A DNA stretch of 64,000 nucleotides from Tubiluchus corallicola (GCA_030141605.1 JAQGDQ010000979.1:1-64000); one strand, 5' to 3'; positions 12,090-24,424 are shown, counted from the stretch's first letter. The notes: generated by a model from the sequence alone, not told the origin. Numbers and translations: made by a program.

Positions 12090-12459
12090 CCTATGTAAAA
12101 ATCTTCGGATATAAGGGACGATATCTTCAGGTCTCGCGTAATAGAAACACATGTAAATTACCTCGCATATAAGGGAGCCTATGGTCAAAGCAAAATTGAT
12201 TGATTTTTAACCTCAATTTTTCACAAACTCGGCCTTCGAACAGCTCGGTTTCTGCAGTCACATACATCTCGCATCACTAAAGGAGCTTTCTACATGCTGT
12301 TTGCACTAAATGTGTAGCAATAATCCATACAAATATGGGTAAAAGTACAGGTCTGGATACACCCTCGGTCTGACTCAACTTCGGCTATAATGGGACATCG
12401 GATATAATGGACGGTTTTTTCCTGTCCCGAGGTGCCCCGTATATCCGAGGTTGACTTTA
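12090..12459. mobile_element. Decayed pogo/Tigger-like non-autonomous element
   Basis: The right end, read inward on the minus strand, is aagtcaacctcggatatacg. The left end contains atcttcggatataagggacg. An end rich in aacctcggatata is characteristic of pogo/Tigger-type (Tc1/mariner) elements. Further copies of the tcggatata motif lie inside. There is no transposase frame, and ends and target site are too decayed to fix. The family call is by motif only. Confidence 0.45.
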
Positions 12460-13200
12460 TGAAGCAAATGTGCACAGGAGTTTTATGGCAGTGTAATGGA
12501 ATTTACATTTGTCTAAAAACCTCAATTTTTAAATAATTATGCGTTTTACCGGGTCAAATACGTAGTAATCATTTTCGCCATCTTTTTTGCTTTTGCTGTT
12601 GCTGTTATTGTTGTTGCAATTCACAATGTCACAAACGTTTCCTGGTTTTTGTGGGTTTGCTTGCGTTTCATTAATCCTAAGTGCTTGTGGTGTGCTACCG
12701 TGCAAGCACTGGCCTGAGCTCTGTGTATTTACTATTTATATAAACTGATGTCCCAATTTGACGTTGACATTTTAACATCCTTACAAAAAGAAGAACAACG
12801 ATTATTACGTCAACAATGTAAGACTGCATTCTTGCGTAGGGTTCATTGTTTACTTTCATTGTTGCATCTGCCATCGTTCTGATTAATCTGTGATTTGCCA
12901 TGACAGCTTAATTGTGATTTAGTACGCGGTAAACAAGATTTTCGGTTTTTCAGATTTTGATTACAAGGGGGATTACATTTGACTTTAACAAACAACAAAT
13001 CATTTAATCCTTTTCAACACTATTTAAGTTGCTTGTGTGTTTTAACGAACTGTCTAGTTTAGAGTTAGCAGCTGACAAACACATAAAAATGTACAAGTTT
13101 AAATGTCTCTGTACCTGGTAGACCATCTAGAGTCTAGACGTATCTAAAGCTCAGTTTTCCACTGATAAAATGTGAAAAAGGATTAAAACATTAGAAAACC
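12460..13200. other. Intergenic, no gene recognised
   Basis: AT-rich sequence. A 68-residue minus-strand frame at 12695-12901 has no known domain. Confidence 0.5.
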
Positions 13201-13328
13201 TACTGACACAACAATACCAACAACAGCATCATCAACAACAACGACAACAATGCAGTAACTGCAACAACAACGACAACAATGGCAGCAACTGCAACGACAG
13301 GAATGACAACAATGGCAGCAACTACAGC

Positions 13329-13393
<65 letters not shown>

Positions 13394-13679
13394 CTACAAC
13401 AACAACAACAACAACAACAACAAGGGTGGCAACTGCAACAACAACAACAAAAACAAGGGTGGCAACTACAACTACAACAACGACAAAAATGGCAGCAACT
13501 GCAACTACAACAACGACAACAATGGCAGCAACTGCAACAACAACAACAATGGCAGCAACTGCAACAACAACAACAATGGCAGCAACTGCAACAACAACAA
13601 CAATGGCAGCAACTACAACAACAACAACAACAAGGGCGGCAACTGCAACTACAACAAGGACAACAATGGCAGCAACTGC

Positions 13680-13743
<64 letters not shown>

Positions 13744-13925
13744 GCAGCAACTGAAACAACAACAGTAACAACAATGGCAGCAATGCTATCAGCAGCAACA
13801 TTATCAATAGCAACAACAATCACAGCAACAACAGTAAAAACAACGACAACAATGACAGCAATAACAACAGCAACAACAACAGAATAATAACAGCAACAAC
13901 ACCGACAATGACAATGACAACAGTA
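13201..13925. repeat. (AAC)n triplet array with 27-bp subrepeat
   Basis: Long AAC runs are interspersed with a recurring segment atggcagcaactgcaac. The higher-order unit is about 27 bp around 13510-13620. The right tail resembles the right tail of the array at 19372-19873, so the two arrays may share an origin. Confidence 0.95.
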
Positions 13926-14570
13926 AGTTACTGCCACCGCCTAAACAAAGCAAACGTAAATAGGATTTGTTTCCTTTAACACGCATTATAAAAGTTACCG
14001 TTATTATCATGAATTTTAAAATGTATTTTCTATTAATATGTTGTGTCATTTTGGCTAATTGACTCAAACAGTTCTTGCCAAATGCACAGTTATAGTCAAA
14101 CAAACCGCAAGGATTGTTATTCTAATCATCCTTCATCTGCATAATAACTGCAAACTGAAAAAACAGTATCAGATTTTCACGTCAAACCTGATTGATGGCT
14201 TTAAAACGAGGTTTAGTTTTCGCCAAAAAGAACAACAAAAACGCTGACGTTGAAATTGTTTTCATTGTAATTCAACGCACGACGACGTTTTGCATGAACG
14301 TGCCTCGGCGCGCTGTCATCATTTCAAACGTGTAATGACAGCTGTGAGCTCGAGTTTGGAATTATGCCTAATCCAGCTCAAATCTGATCGTGTAATTCGA
14401 TGTTTTTGTTTTTGTTTCAGACGTGATTTACATTGGGATTACGATCATCTGGTGATTTATCTGTCTCTCTGCGGTGGGCAAAGGATTCGGGTTCTGTAAG
14501 TACACGGCATTTCGTTGCGCATTTTTGTAGATATTGATATTTTTCAACACCTCGGTACCTTCAAAGCCTC
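13926..14570. other. Intergenic, no gene recognised
   Basis: Short frames at 14059-14247 and 14290-14499 have no known domain. Confidence 0.5.
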
Positions 14571-14925
14571 TATAAAAGTTAACAACTGTTCCTTATATTT
14601 AAATAATTAGCTTAGAAATTTCATTAACGGCAACCGAACACAGCTATTGCTTACATCAAACTAACCTCAGTTTGTATAATGGCAGGCGTCTTGCCTTGCA
14701 CGTCAAACACATTTGCGTGAGTGTTACACTACTGATGTCGCGAAAAATCGGGTCTACATCATATGACGTCAGAAACTAACCTCAGTTTGGGTAATGGCAG
14801 GCGTCTTCCCTTGCACGTCAAGCACATTTGCATGAGTTTTACAGTACTATTTAAACGCGTGATGTCATGAAAAATGGGCTCTACATCATATGATGTCACA
14901 AACTAACCTCTCTAATAAGCACTTC
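14571..14925 (-). mobile_element. Family A element, truncated inverted copy
   Basis: This is the reverse complement of the right half of the family A copy that starts at 14942. It includes two of the internal tandem units (taatggcaggcgtcttccc type) but no terminal inverted repeat. It stands head to head with the complete copy and forms a large palindrome. Confidence 0.7.
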
Positions 14926-14941
14926 ACGGCGCAGAGCATGT

Positions 14942-15600
14942 TTAAAGGAAAACCAGATGATTGTGTAAACATTAGTTCAGAATAAAGAATGCTCTAAAAT
15001 ATTGAAAACTGCAAAAGCTTTTTTTAAATCAAAGCTTAGATTAAATAATAATTACCTCGGATACTCAAATTTCGTTAAATTTTGAGCTACGCGCGGCTCA
15101 GTGAATCTGCTAAGACTGGCAACAACGCCTTTTTGTCACATTCGCATGGCTGACATGTAGAAGATGCCTGCCATTACACAAACTGAGGTTAGTTTGTGAC
15201 GTCATATGATGCAGAGTCGATTTTTCGTGACATCACGTGTTTAAACAGTACTGTAACACTGTGTGCTTGACGTGCAAGGGAAGATGCCTGCCATTACACA
15301 AACAGAGGTTAGTTTGTGACGTCATATGATGTAGAGTCGATTTTTCGTCGTGACATCACGTGTTTGAACAGTACTGTAACACTGTGTGCTTGACGTGCAA
15401 GGGAAGATGCCTGCCATTACACAACTGTGGTTAGTTTCTGACGTAAGCAATAGTTGTGTTCGGTTGCCGTTAATTAAATTTCTAAGCTAATTATTCAAAT
15501 ATAAGAAACAACTGCTAACTTTTATAGGCAAGAAAATGTATATTTTGGACAGTAAATTAAAATGAGATGGAGTCTAAACAATCATCCAGTTTTGCTTTAA
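14942..15600 (+). mobile_element. TTAA-flanked non-autonomous DNA element, family A copy 1
   Basis: The body 14946-15596 lies between TTAA at 14942-14945 and 15597-15600. Terminal inverted repeats of about 20 bp read inward as aggaaaaccagatgattgt and agcaaaactggatgattgt. The right half holds about three tandem units of roughly 118 bp with the CRE palindrome tgacgtca. Other copies lie at 45752-46292 (complete) and 32628-33121 (inverted, complete), with partial ones at 14571, 17806 and 19880. No coding capacity. Confidence 0.8.
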
Positions 15601-15730
15601 ACTTTGTTACTGTGTCTGATGATGGATACTACTTTCAATAACTTTCCGTAAACGTGCGCTTCTTAAATTAGTTCACACTTTTGTTCATGTAGAAATGTAA
15701 CAGAATTAGTTGTCTAATTGTCACTTCTTA

Positions 15731-16256
15731 CGTAAAAATAATGACGTATCTGGTGGACTTCGTGAGTTTTCGTAATAATGACGTAACTGGTGGACTTCGT
15801 GAGTTTTCGTAATAATGACGTAACTAGTGGACTTCGCGAGTTTTCGTATTAATGACGTAACTGGTGGACTTCGTGACTTTTCGTATTAATGACGTAACTG
15901 GTGGGCTTCGTGAGTTTTCGTAATAATGACTCAACTGGTAGACTTCGTGACTTTTCGTATTAATGACGTAACTGGTGGATTTCGCGAGTTTTCGTAATAA
16001 GGACGTAACTGGTGGACTTCGTGAGTTTTCGTAATAATGACGTAACTGGTGGACTTCGTGAGTTTTCGTAATAATGACGTAACTGGTGGACTTCGCGAGT
16101 TTTCGTAATAATGACGTAACTGGTGGACTTCGTGAGTTTTCGTAATAATGACGTAACTGGTGGACTTCGTGACTTTTCGTATTAATGACGTAACTAGTGG
16201 ACTTCGTGAGTTTTCGTAATAATGACGTAACTGGTAGACTTCGTGAATTTTCGTTA
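15731..16256. repeat. 37-bp minisatellite
   Basis: About 14 tandem units of gacgtaactggtggacttcg plus 17 bases. Because 37 is not a multiple of three, the open minus-strand frames cycle through three peptide phases, which argues against coding. The units contain tgacgt half-CRE sites. Confidence 0.93.
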
Positions 16257-16544
16257 AACGCCACCTGCTCAATTAATTCAGACTTTTGCAGCTTAGCCGA
16301 TGTAAAAGCTCGTAATTTACACTTTTTGAAATTGACAGTTTTACTGCTTCTCTTCAGCCAGTCACACCGTCATTGAAGGAAGAATAGACGTTCAAAATGG
16401 CAGCGCTCAAGCGTGAAATGATCGCGACTTTCACAATCATTTTGCTAATTAAACGAGACGCTTATCGCTTTTTTAACATTAAATCCTTTTAACTTTTCTC
16501 GCGAACATTGAAATAATCTTGACTTCACGGAACTACTGGCCTTT
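16257..16544. other. Segment with diverged duplicate at 17550-17700
   Basis: The stretch 16325-16430 resembles 17530-17640, sharing gacgttcaaaatgg and flanking words. This points to an old direct duplication or an unrecognised interspersed repeat. Confidence 0.45.
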
Positions 16545-17020
16545 CCTTAAAACAGGGGTGTGCAAATTCTCTGACTAGCCTGGCCATATTAAACTTTCCC
16601 GCAATTCCTGCGGGCCACAGGCAGTTTGATCAAGGAGCCAAGTACAGAAGGGCCTAATAATGATTTTTTTGCATCCGACCTGCGTACATCATTACTACTA
16701 CACTCAAGAAACTATTTTAGAAGTTATTAAAATTTATATTACAAAGCACATATTTCTACGTTTAGGACAGATAGTGGTAATTTCATTACAATGCATATTA
16801 GTAATGTGTATCAAACAGTCTGAGTGATATAGTGTTATTAAGCTACAACCGTCTTGTAAGGGGTAATGGTATCCGATCTAGTAGAAAAAACTACCAGCAC
16901 TATCTTTAGGATTGTGGCACGAACTTCAGCTGGATACACTCAATTAATCGCCTGGGCCGCACTTTCATTAGTTTGACAAGTCTCTCGGCGGGCCGCAATT
17001 TGCACACCCCTGCCTTAAAA
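16545..17020. mobile_element. hAT-like non-autonomous element
   Basis: The body 16553-17012 (460 bp) starts caggggtgtgcaaat and ends atttgcacacccctg, a 15-bp perfect terminal inverted repeat. It is flanked on both sides by the identical 8-bp duplication ccttaaaa (16545-16552 and 17013-17020). An 8-bp duplication with CAGGGGTG-type ends is typical of hAT elements (Charlie-like group). There is no transposase frame, so it moved in trans. Confidence 0.9.
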
Positions 17021-17805
17021 CGTGAGAGCAAAATCCCTTTCCCTTCATTACAAACTGTTAAAACTTCGCTTGAAGTGGCGCAAATACAGTGCTTTCATGT
17101 AGTACGAGTTTCACAAACAACTTGTAGTCTGTTAGCACGAACTCTTCGCTGGTGTCAAAGACAGGCAGTTCAACACCCGAGAAGTTACTGCGAAATACCA
17201 GAGCAGAGGTTCGGTTACATTTGATTGCAAGGTCTTTGGTTCGAATCTAGACTGAGACTGACTTTTCACCTTTCCTTTTTTTCTGTTAGTTTTGAGTTCA
17301 AGATTTCGAATAATTATGGGTTCATCAATAAATAACTTTAGATTAAAATTTTGATTACGTAATAATTAATTTTCCTATTCACATTATTAAACAAGGAAAT
17401 TTTTAGTATTTTGAAATTAAAGCCCGAAATCTGTTAGCTGCTAATTTTGTTAATCACGACTGATTTGATGCACTTAATCTTCATTCAAAGACGTTATAAA
17501 ATCACCTAGCCGATTATTTGTAAAAACTTATTATACTTTTGAGGGAAATCGACAGTGCCCTACATTTCTTCAGTCGATGTATGACGTCATTGGTGGAAGA
17601 TTGGACGTTCAAAATGGGAGCGCCTTAGCTTGAAAAGATCAGTGCTTCAAAGAAGTAAAATGTTTCATGAAACCATCAACGACTGACTTTAAAATGAATA
17701 AACTGTTGTGAAATTAATTGATTTTTTACTATTAAATATTTGATTAACTCTGTTTTATTTCAATAAAGGGCTCTATGACGTTGAGTTATACATTGATCCG
17801 CTTAA
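17021..17805. other. Intergenic; tRNA-like B-box fragment
   Basis: At about 17227-17250 the sequence ggtttggttcgaatc-like (ctttggttcgaatctagac) matches a Pol III B box, suggesting a decayed tRNA-derived fragment. No cloverleaf can be drawn. The rest is unremarkable. Confidence 0.35.
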
Positions 17806-18283
17806 TTATAGCTACGCGCGGCTCAGTGAATCTACTAAGATTTGCAACGGCGCCTTTTTGTCATGTTCACGTGGCCGACATGTAGAAGATGCCTGCCATT
17901 ACACAAACTGAGGTTAGTTTGTGACGTCATATGATGTAGACATCATATGATTTTTCGCGACATCACGCGCTTAAAAAGTACTGTAACACTCATGCAAATG
18001 TGCTTGACTTGCAAGGGAAGATGTCTGCCATTACACAAACTGAGGTTAGTTTGTGACGTCATATGATGTAGACCCGATTTTTCGTGACATCATGCGTTTA
18101 AACAGTAGTGTAACACTCATGCAAATGTGTTTGACGTGCAAGGGAAGACGTCTGACATTACACAAACTGAGGTTAGTTTGTGATGTAAGCAATAGTTGTG
18201 TTCGGTTGCCGTTAATTAACTTTCTAAGCTAATTATTCAAATGTAGGAAACAACTGCTAACTTTTATAGCCAAGAAAATGTAT
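17806..18283 (+). mobile_element. Family A element, copy lacking both ends
   Basis: Collinear with the middle and right half of copy 1, starting at ctacgcgcggctcag and ending near tatagccaagaaaatg. It includes two to three internal 118-bp units with tgacgtca. Both terminal repeats are missing. Confidence 0.75.
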
Positions 18284-18394
18284 ATAGACAAATGAGGCTA
18301 AGCTATTTAGTCAAAAGAGTCGGTCCTGCGAGGCCGTTGAAGGCCTTGCACTACGTGGCTGTAAAGGGTTTCTTTGCATTTCTTCTCTGACTGT

Positions 18395-19046
18395 TTAAAG
18401 GACAAGAAAAGGGGTATCTGAAGGAGGTTTCAGAAAAATCACCTTAAAGATTATATTACTTTTCAGCAACTTTATGCGTATTTCTTACTCGCATTGAAAG
18501 GAATTTTTGTTTGTTTTCATTTTAAATCTCCCGCAATACTGTTTCACTACGCCACGTAAATCAGGGGAAGAAAAGAAAATGTTAAATTATGACCTAAAAC
18601 TTTCCATGCAAATCTATATTACTTAACATTTCGCTTACCTGCTGGAAAGACTTATGTAACTAGACTAATAATTTAAAATGTTTGTGCCAATTGGTAAAAT
18701 GTCGCTGACTCACCCTCCAGGGTGCGCCACTCACTAGCCAAAAACGTATTTTTAATCTTATTGACAAGATACAGTAATTTAAAATTTTACTTAATTAGCA
18801 ACATGTATGCTACGAATGCTCTGATTATTTTTTCAAACTTTACTTAATGTTATCAAAATTTGTTTCAAACGACACACCATTAAAATGGCTGCGCTAACGG
18901 TCATCGCGGGAGTTTAAATTTACACGTTTTATACAGCGTTACGGCCGATGCAAGCCATGCATACAAAAAGGCAGTATGTAAGTGGTATAAAATTTCGAGA
19001 CGAATTTTTAAGCTTTATGTAAGTGCAGGGTTTTCTTGTGCTTTAC
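18395..19046 (-). mobile_element. Family E element, copy 2 (inverted)
   Basis: Reverse complement of family E copy 1 over its whole length. It starts at TTAA 18395-18398 followed by aggacaagaaaagggg. It ends at gcttta around 19040, where the target site is mutated to TTAC. No coding capacity. Confidence 0.75.
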
Positions 19047-19371
19047 GAACAATCAAAACATACTATTTTTACTTTGCAGCGTTTCCCCGGAAATCCTGGG
19101 CAATTTGACGTCTCTGCAATTTCTCTCCGCTTTATTTTTCTCCACTTTCGTCGAATGAAATTATTGAGGGATAAAATACAATCAGGGGATATTTTATTGC
19201 CATTTTATGCAATGCGAAAGTGTTATCAACTGCTATACGTAACAGAGTGGAAAATTTGTATTTTCAATTCGTCCTGCTGTCATTTAACAATGTGCTGATC
19301 GGTGTAAGAACACACGTTAAGGATTTGTCATTTATTTCATACATGTTTAGTACATTACAATGGCAGCAATG
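19047..19371. other. Intergenic, no gene recognised
   Basis: A plus-strand frame at 19023-19298 overlaps this stretch. It shows no known domain. Confidence 0.45.
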
Positions 19372-19873
19372 CCAACAGCAGCAACAATAACAACAATAAC
19401 AGCAACATTAACAACAATAACAGCAACATCAACAATAGCAACAACAACCGCAGCAACAACAGCAAAAAAACAACAATAAGAACAACAAGAACAAGAACAA
19501 CAACAATAACGACAACAACAGCAACATTAACAATCGCAACAACAACCGCAGCAACAACAGTAAAAACAACAATAAGAACAAGAAGAACAAGAACAACAAC
19601 AATAACGACAACAACAGCAACATTAACAATAGCAACAACAATAAGAACAACAAGAACAAGAATAACAACAATAACGACAACAACAGCAACATTAACAATA
19701 GCAACAGCAACCACAGCAACAACACTAAAAACAACAATAAGAACAACAATAACAACAACAACAACAATAACGACAACAACAGCAACATTAACAATAGCAA
19801 CAACAATCACAGCAACAACAACAATAACAGCAATAACAACAGCAACAACACTGATAATGACAATGACAACAGT
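19372..19873. repeat. (AAC)n-rich array with about 120-bp higher-order unit
   Basis: AAC, AAT and AGC triplets contain a recurring longer block (aacaacagcaacattaacaa). The block repeats about four times. Confidence 0.93.
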
Positions 19874-19879
19874 GATGTT

Positions 19880-20026
19880 CTGTATTCGGTTGCCGTTAAT
19901 TAACTTTCTAGGGTAATTACTTCAATATTAGAAACAATTACCAACTTTTATAGGCAACAAAAGTATTTGTTTGGGCAGTAAATTAAAATGAGATTAAGTC
20001 TAATCAGTCGTCCGGTTTTCCTTTAG
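19880..20026 (+). mobile_element. Family A element, right-end fragment
   Basis: It matches the last roughly 145 bp of family A, ending in gtcgtccggttttccttta. The flanking TTAA is mutated to TTAG. Everything left of 19880 is replaced by the AAC array. Confidence 0.7.
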
Positions 20027-20314
20027 GTAGTTCGATTTACTTGTTGCCAAATGTGCGCCAAACTAGGCGCCAAATGCAAATTTTGTTTGTGTGCATTTAG
20101 CAGGTTGTTGTCATATTTGTTTATAATAGAAGAAAAGTACACAAAATCGATTTACATGAGTTCCAGGCGTACACGCTCGTGAAATTTCTAAAATGTAGCT
20201 GCTGTTATAGTGTTAGATAAAAGCAAATCCGTCTTAAAATCTTCCCGGTTGTTGAAGATGTTGAAATCGATTTCAATTACAGTATTATGCTCTAACTCTA
20301 AGCGGGAGTCATTC

Positions 20315-20545
20315 GATCAGTCAGTCAGTCAGTAAGTCAGTCAGGCAGTCAGTCAGTCAGTCAGTCAGTCAATCAGTCACTTAATCAATCGATCAATCAA
20401 TCAATCAGTCGGTCAGTCAATAAGTCAGTCAGTCAGTCAGTTAATCAATCGATTAATTAATCAATCAGTCGGTCAATCAATCAATTAAACAGACAGACAA
20501 GCAGACAATCTATCAGTCAATCAACGAATCAAAGAACATACAGAT
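20315..20545. repeat. (TCAG)n/(TCAA)n tetranucleotide array
   Basis: Runs of tcag and tcaa units with ttaa and gaca variants. Confidence 0.93.
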
Positions 20546-20803
20546 CACAAGTTTTGCCTTTTTATAGAAGAACGTTTTCTTTCTCTCTTTTTGCCCTTTC
20601 GTAAACCAGTTTGTAGAATGTAGACGGACTATTTTCATTCAAAACATGATTGTGACTTAGACCCAATCCCCTGTCATTCTTCGTCGAGGAATCTCATGGC
20701 AGAGGGATTTGCACGGGAATTAGTGTTCTAAAATAAATCGCACGACGACTGCCAAATAAAATAAATTCAAATTGTCTCTATCTGATCGATAATATTGAAT
20801 TGA

Positions 20804-21070
20804 ATATGTCTTACATAGACCTGCCTAGTGCACATTCCTGGATATATGATCTTTGGCAACTAGTTCCTACTCATAGAATGCCCTTACAGGAAGAGGAATA
20901 TGTCTTACATAGACCTGCCTAGTGCACATTCCTGGATATATGTAGTTCCTACTCATACAATGCCCTTACAGGAAGAGGAATATGTCTTACATAGACCTGC
21001 CCAGTGCACATTCCTGGATATATGATCTTTGGCAATTCGTTCCTACTCATATAATGCCCTTAAAGGAAGA
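20804..21070. repeat. 95-bp tandem repeat, three copies
   Basis: gaatatgtcttacatagacc starts three successive copies. The middle copy lacks an internal segment of about 16 bp (gatctttggcaac region). Confidence 0.9.
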
Positions 21071-21750
21071 GGATTCCTGTTCCAAATTCCTCCGTGACAA
21101 AAAGAACCAATCCGGTATCCTAGTTCCGCTAACTTTTTGGAAAAAAGAACCAAGTTCAGTTCAAAGTTCTTCAGTGTCAAAATAATCAATTCAAGTTTCT
21201 AAAAAGAAACTAGTTCCATTTCCCATTTCTTTGGCAAGAAAAGAACTAATTCCTGCCATGATAAAAGGAACCAATCCAATATCCTAGTTCCTCTAACTTT
21301 TTGGAAAAAGGAACCAAGTCCATTTCAAAGTTTTGGTGTCAGAAGAATCAATTCAAGTTTTTAAAAATAAACTATTTCCATTTCCTATTTCTTTGGTAAG
21401 AAAAGAACTAATTCCTCACTGGATAAAAGGAAAATTCTACGCCAAGTTCCTAGTTACACAAAGTTGTTCAGTGCCAAAGGTGCTAATTCAGTTTGTGGAC
21501 TGTAGTACCATTAAGTTTTTAAAAAAGGACTATTTCTATGTCCCATTTCTCTTGCAAGGAAAAACGAATCCCTTATCAAGGTTCCTCGTGTTGCATAGGA
21601 AAGGATCCCATGTTTCCTACTCCTCTGACTTTTTGGAAAATTGAAGTAACTCAACGTAGTTCCATTAATGTTTTCGGAAATGAACTAATTCCGGCTTGAA
21701 CTTTCATTTTCTTAATAGTATGAAAAGCAGTTTCAGTTCCATGTTCAAAG
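21071..21750. repeat. Degenerate tandem repeats, about 165 bp
   Basis: Loosely repeated blocks include ctaactttttggaaaa, atttctttggcaagaaaaga and gaactaattcc. They are strongly diverged and suggest an old minisatellite. The open frame at 21333-21644 has no recognised domain. Confidence 0.6.
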
Positions 21751-22020
21751 ATCTTGATTAGCCTAGCTGACTTGCCTTACTTATTGCCAGCATTGCCATC
21801 ATTGCCGGTACTTCATGTCCCAAAGGTGGAAATATCACAGGAAGAGTCTACAAGAGCCTTTGCTTCAATTTCGCCTGAAAAGTTCTTGATTAGCCTAGCT
21901 GACTTGCATTACTTATTGCCAGTATTGCCAGCATTGCCGGTACTTCATGTCTCAAAGGTGGAAATATCACAGGAAGCCTCTACAAGAGCCTTTGCTTCAA
22001 TTCCGCCTGAAAATCGCCAC
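21751..22020. repeat. 132-bp direct duplication
   Basis: Two copies start at 21753 and 21885 with cttgattagcctagctgac. The 132-bp period equals 44 codons and the plus strand stays open over both for 103 residues. No ATG begins that frame and no domain is recognised. Confidence 0.8.
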
Positions 22021-22450
22021 TTTTATGACTCTTCTCTCGCTGGTTTCTCGCGTAATGCGAAGTAAAACTTGTTTCAGATTTTTGATTGCGATTGATTTTT
22101 CCCCGCACCACTCTTGCCAGACTAATAAATGGCTTCGGTGATGTAAAATCGTGCATATAAACCACGTAGGTAGTACACGAAGCCATACACGAAGCCATAC
22201 ATGACTTCCTGGAAAACTGCAGCCCATTGAAGAAGATAAACCCAACAACGAGCTTTTTATTGCGCATTTAACAAATACGTAAACTTGTCTTGTGGTAAAT
22301 GGGCTAGGAAGATCAACGTGAAGAATGTTCCCTAAAATTTCACCTCCTGTTCATTCATCCAGGACAGGATAGTAAGAGTGGAGAGTTGTATTCCTTATTT
22401 AACGATTTAGCATCTTGCACGGCTTTGTTGTTATCTTTTTTATGTTCATT
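22021..22450. other. Intergenic, no gene recognised
   Basis: A short duplication, cacgaagccataca, occurs at about 22178-22200. Nothing else is seen. Confidence 0.5.
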
Positions 22451-23110
22451 ACCATCATCATCATCATCATCTTCATCACCCTCGGTGTCTTCTTCACCGT
22501 TACCTTTTTTTGGTTTTCTCCATTATCAATCTACTTGCATTTTGCATTCCCTTGTCCTTAATGACTTTGATTTCATCCACATTGATATACTTGAAGTCCT
22601 AAACTCAGTAAAGTTTATAGCGTCGTTAGCATAACCGTTATGGTAGTCAAAATCATCATCATCATCGTCGTCGTCGTCGTCATCGTCATTATCGTCATCA
22701 TCATCATCATCATCACATCATATCAGTGACAAGAGCAGAACCATTACCATCATCATCATTATTGACCTTCAATGTCATCAGCATCGTCATCATCATCATC
22801 ATCATCATCATCATCACCATTATCATCATCGTCATCATTATCATCATCATCATATCAGTTTCAAGAGAAGCAGCATCACCATCATCATCATCATTATTGA
22901 CTTTCAATTTCATCATCGTCATCATCATCATCATCGTCGTTATCGTCATTATTATCGTCATTATCGTCATCATCATCACTATCATCATCATCATCATCAT
23001 CGTATCCGTGACAAGAGAAGCACCGTCACCATCATCATCATTCTTGACCTTCATTGTCATCAGCATCTTCATCATCATCATCATCATTATCGACTTTCAA
23101 TGTCATCGCT
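22451..23110. repeat. (ATC)n triplet array with about 135-bp higher-order unit
   Basis: ATC/GTC triplets are broken by a recurring single-copy-like block (gtgacaagagcagaaccatt type, then ttgaccttcaatgtcatca). The block is present three times with divergence. Confidence 0.93.
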
Positions 23111-23165
23111 GCTGCTGTTAAAAATAAAAGCATTTCGTGTTATTGCCTAATTGATGTAAACGTTT

Positions 23166-23415
23166 CGTTGCATTGTTTTCGTTGCATTCTTTGTTGCATT
23201 GTTTTTGTTGCATTCTTTGGTGCATTGTTTTTGTTGCGTTGTTTTTGTTGCATTGTTTGTTGCATTGTTTTTGTTGCATTGTTTGTTGCATTGTTTTTGT
23301 TGCATTGTTTATTGCATTGTGTTTGTTGCATTGTGTTTGTTGCATTGTTTTTGTTGCATTGTTTGTTGCATTGTTTTGTTGCACTGTTTTGTTGCATTGT
23401 TTGTTGCATTGTTTT
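23166..23415. repeat. TTGCATTGTTT minisatellite
   Basis: Units gttgcattgttt and gttgcattgtttttg alternate (about 12-13 and 17 bp). Cys/Leu-rich and Asn/Gln-rich frames are repeat translation. Confidence 0.93.
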
Positions 23416-24380
23416 GATTACAAATCACTTGTTTTGACAAAGATAGCAGAATGGATTGGCAAACTCAGCTACTGAGTGATAAACATTTGTTTTCTTTGAC
23501 CGTTCTAATGGCGCAGATGTAAAATTAATATTGAATTTGCAAATTTAAATGCGATTAATCTCAGTACAGTCATTGGTTCATACACTTTCTCTTTGCCCAA
23601 TTTCCTCTAATGCATTTCTTCAATTGCTCAATAATTCCTTATTATCCGCTAGAGCTGCAGCCCTTCCTAGATGCTCTTCAATGACAGAAATTCTAAAAAC
23701 TCTGACATCCTTTCGTCGGATCTTGTAATTTGCTCGATGACATTTTCTTATTGCACTTTTTCGTGTTCACGTATTTCATGGAGAAATAAATAAAGCGGCC
23801 AGGCAGGCAGTTGAAATAAATAAAGCGGCCAATATGAAGCTTTTAAACTGAAAATGCTGGGAAATTTGTTCAGCGTTTGAAGAAGAATATGCTACTGTAT
23901 GAGAAGCCATTGTGCATCTTGTGTAATTTTTTTTCAGAAATCGATGAAGCATTAAAAATTTTTAGCTTTCCTATAATCAATCAGTGATCGGTGATAAAGT
24001 CATAGGTAAAGAGTTACGATTAATTTTGGATAGAGTTATAGCTAGAGTTAAGTTTGGGGTCGGAGTTGCCTCTTTTTTATTGTGCTTTTTTCGTACGACT
24101 TTTTTTCACGTGACTTTTCTACTTGGATTTAGTCAATCCATTTGCATGCCTCCGTTCTCAATAGGTTCAATTTCTCGGACATACAGAAGACTGAACTGGT
24201 TTAAAGATTTTAGTAATGGCTTCATTATTTGGCTTTAGATGAGCAATATATTAGCTATTTCTTTTAAATTGTAACTGCCTATCTTCATTCTGATTATATG
24301 TATGTTTTTTTAATCTTTCTTAGTTTCATTGAAAAAAGCACTGAGATCTTCGGATGGAGTGTGTCTTTAAAAATAAACTG
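23416..24380. other. Intergenic, no gene recognised
   Basis: AT-rich sequence. A 19-bp duplication, gaaataaataaagcggcca, occurs at about 23782 and 23813. The frame at 23984-24238 has no recognised domain. Confidence 0.5.
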
Positions 24381-24381
24381 T

Positions 24382-24424
<43 letters not shown>

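Noticed and set aside
13200-13937. 245- and 202-residue frames
   Set aside because: Translations of an AAC triplet array on both strands.
15824-16272. 146- and 113-residue minus-strand frames
   Set aside because: The 37-bp period is not a multiple of three, so the peptide phase changes every unit; not a coding repeat.
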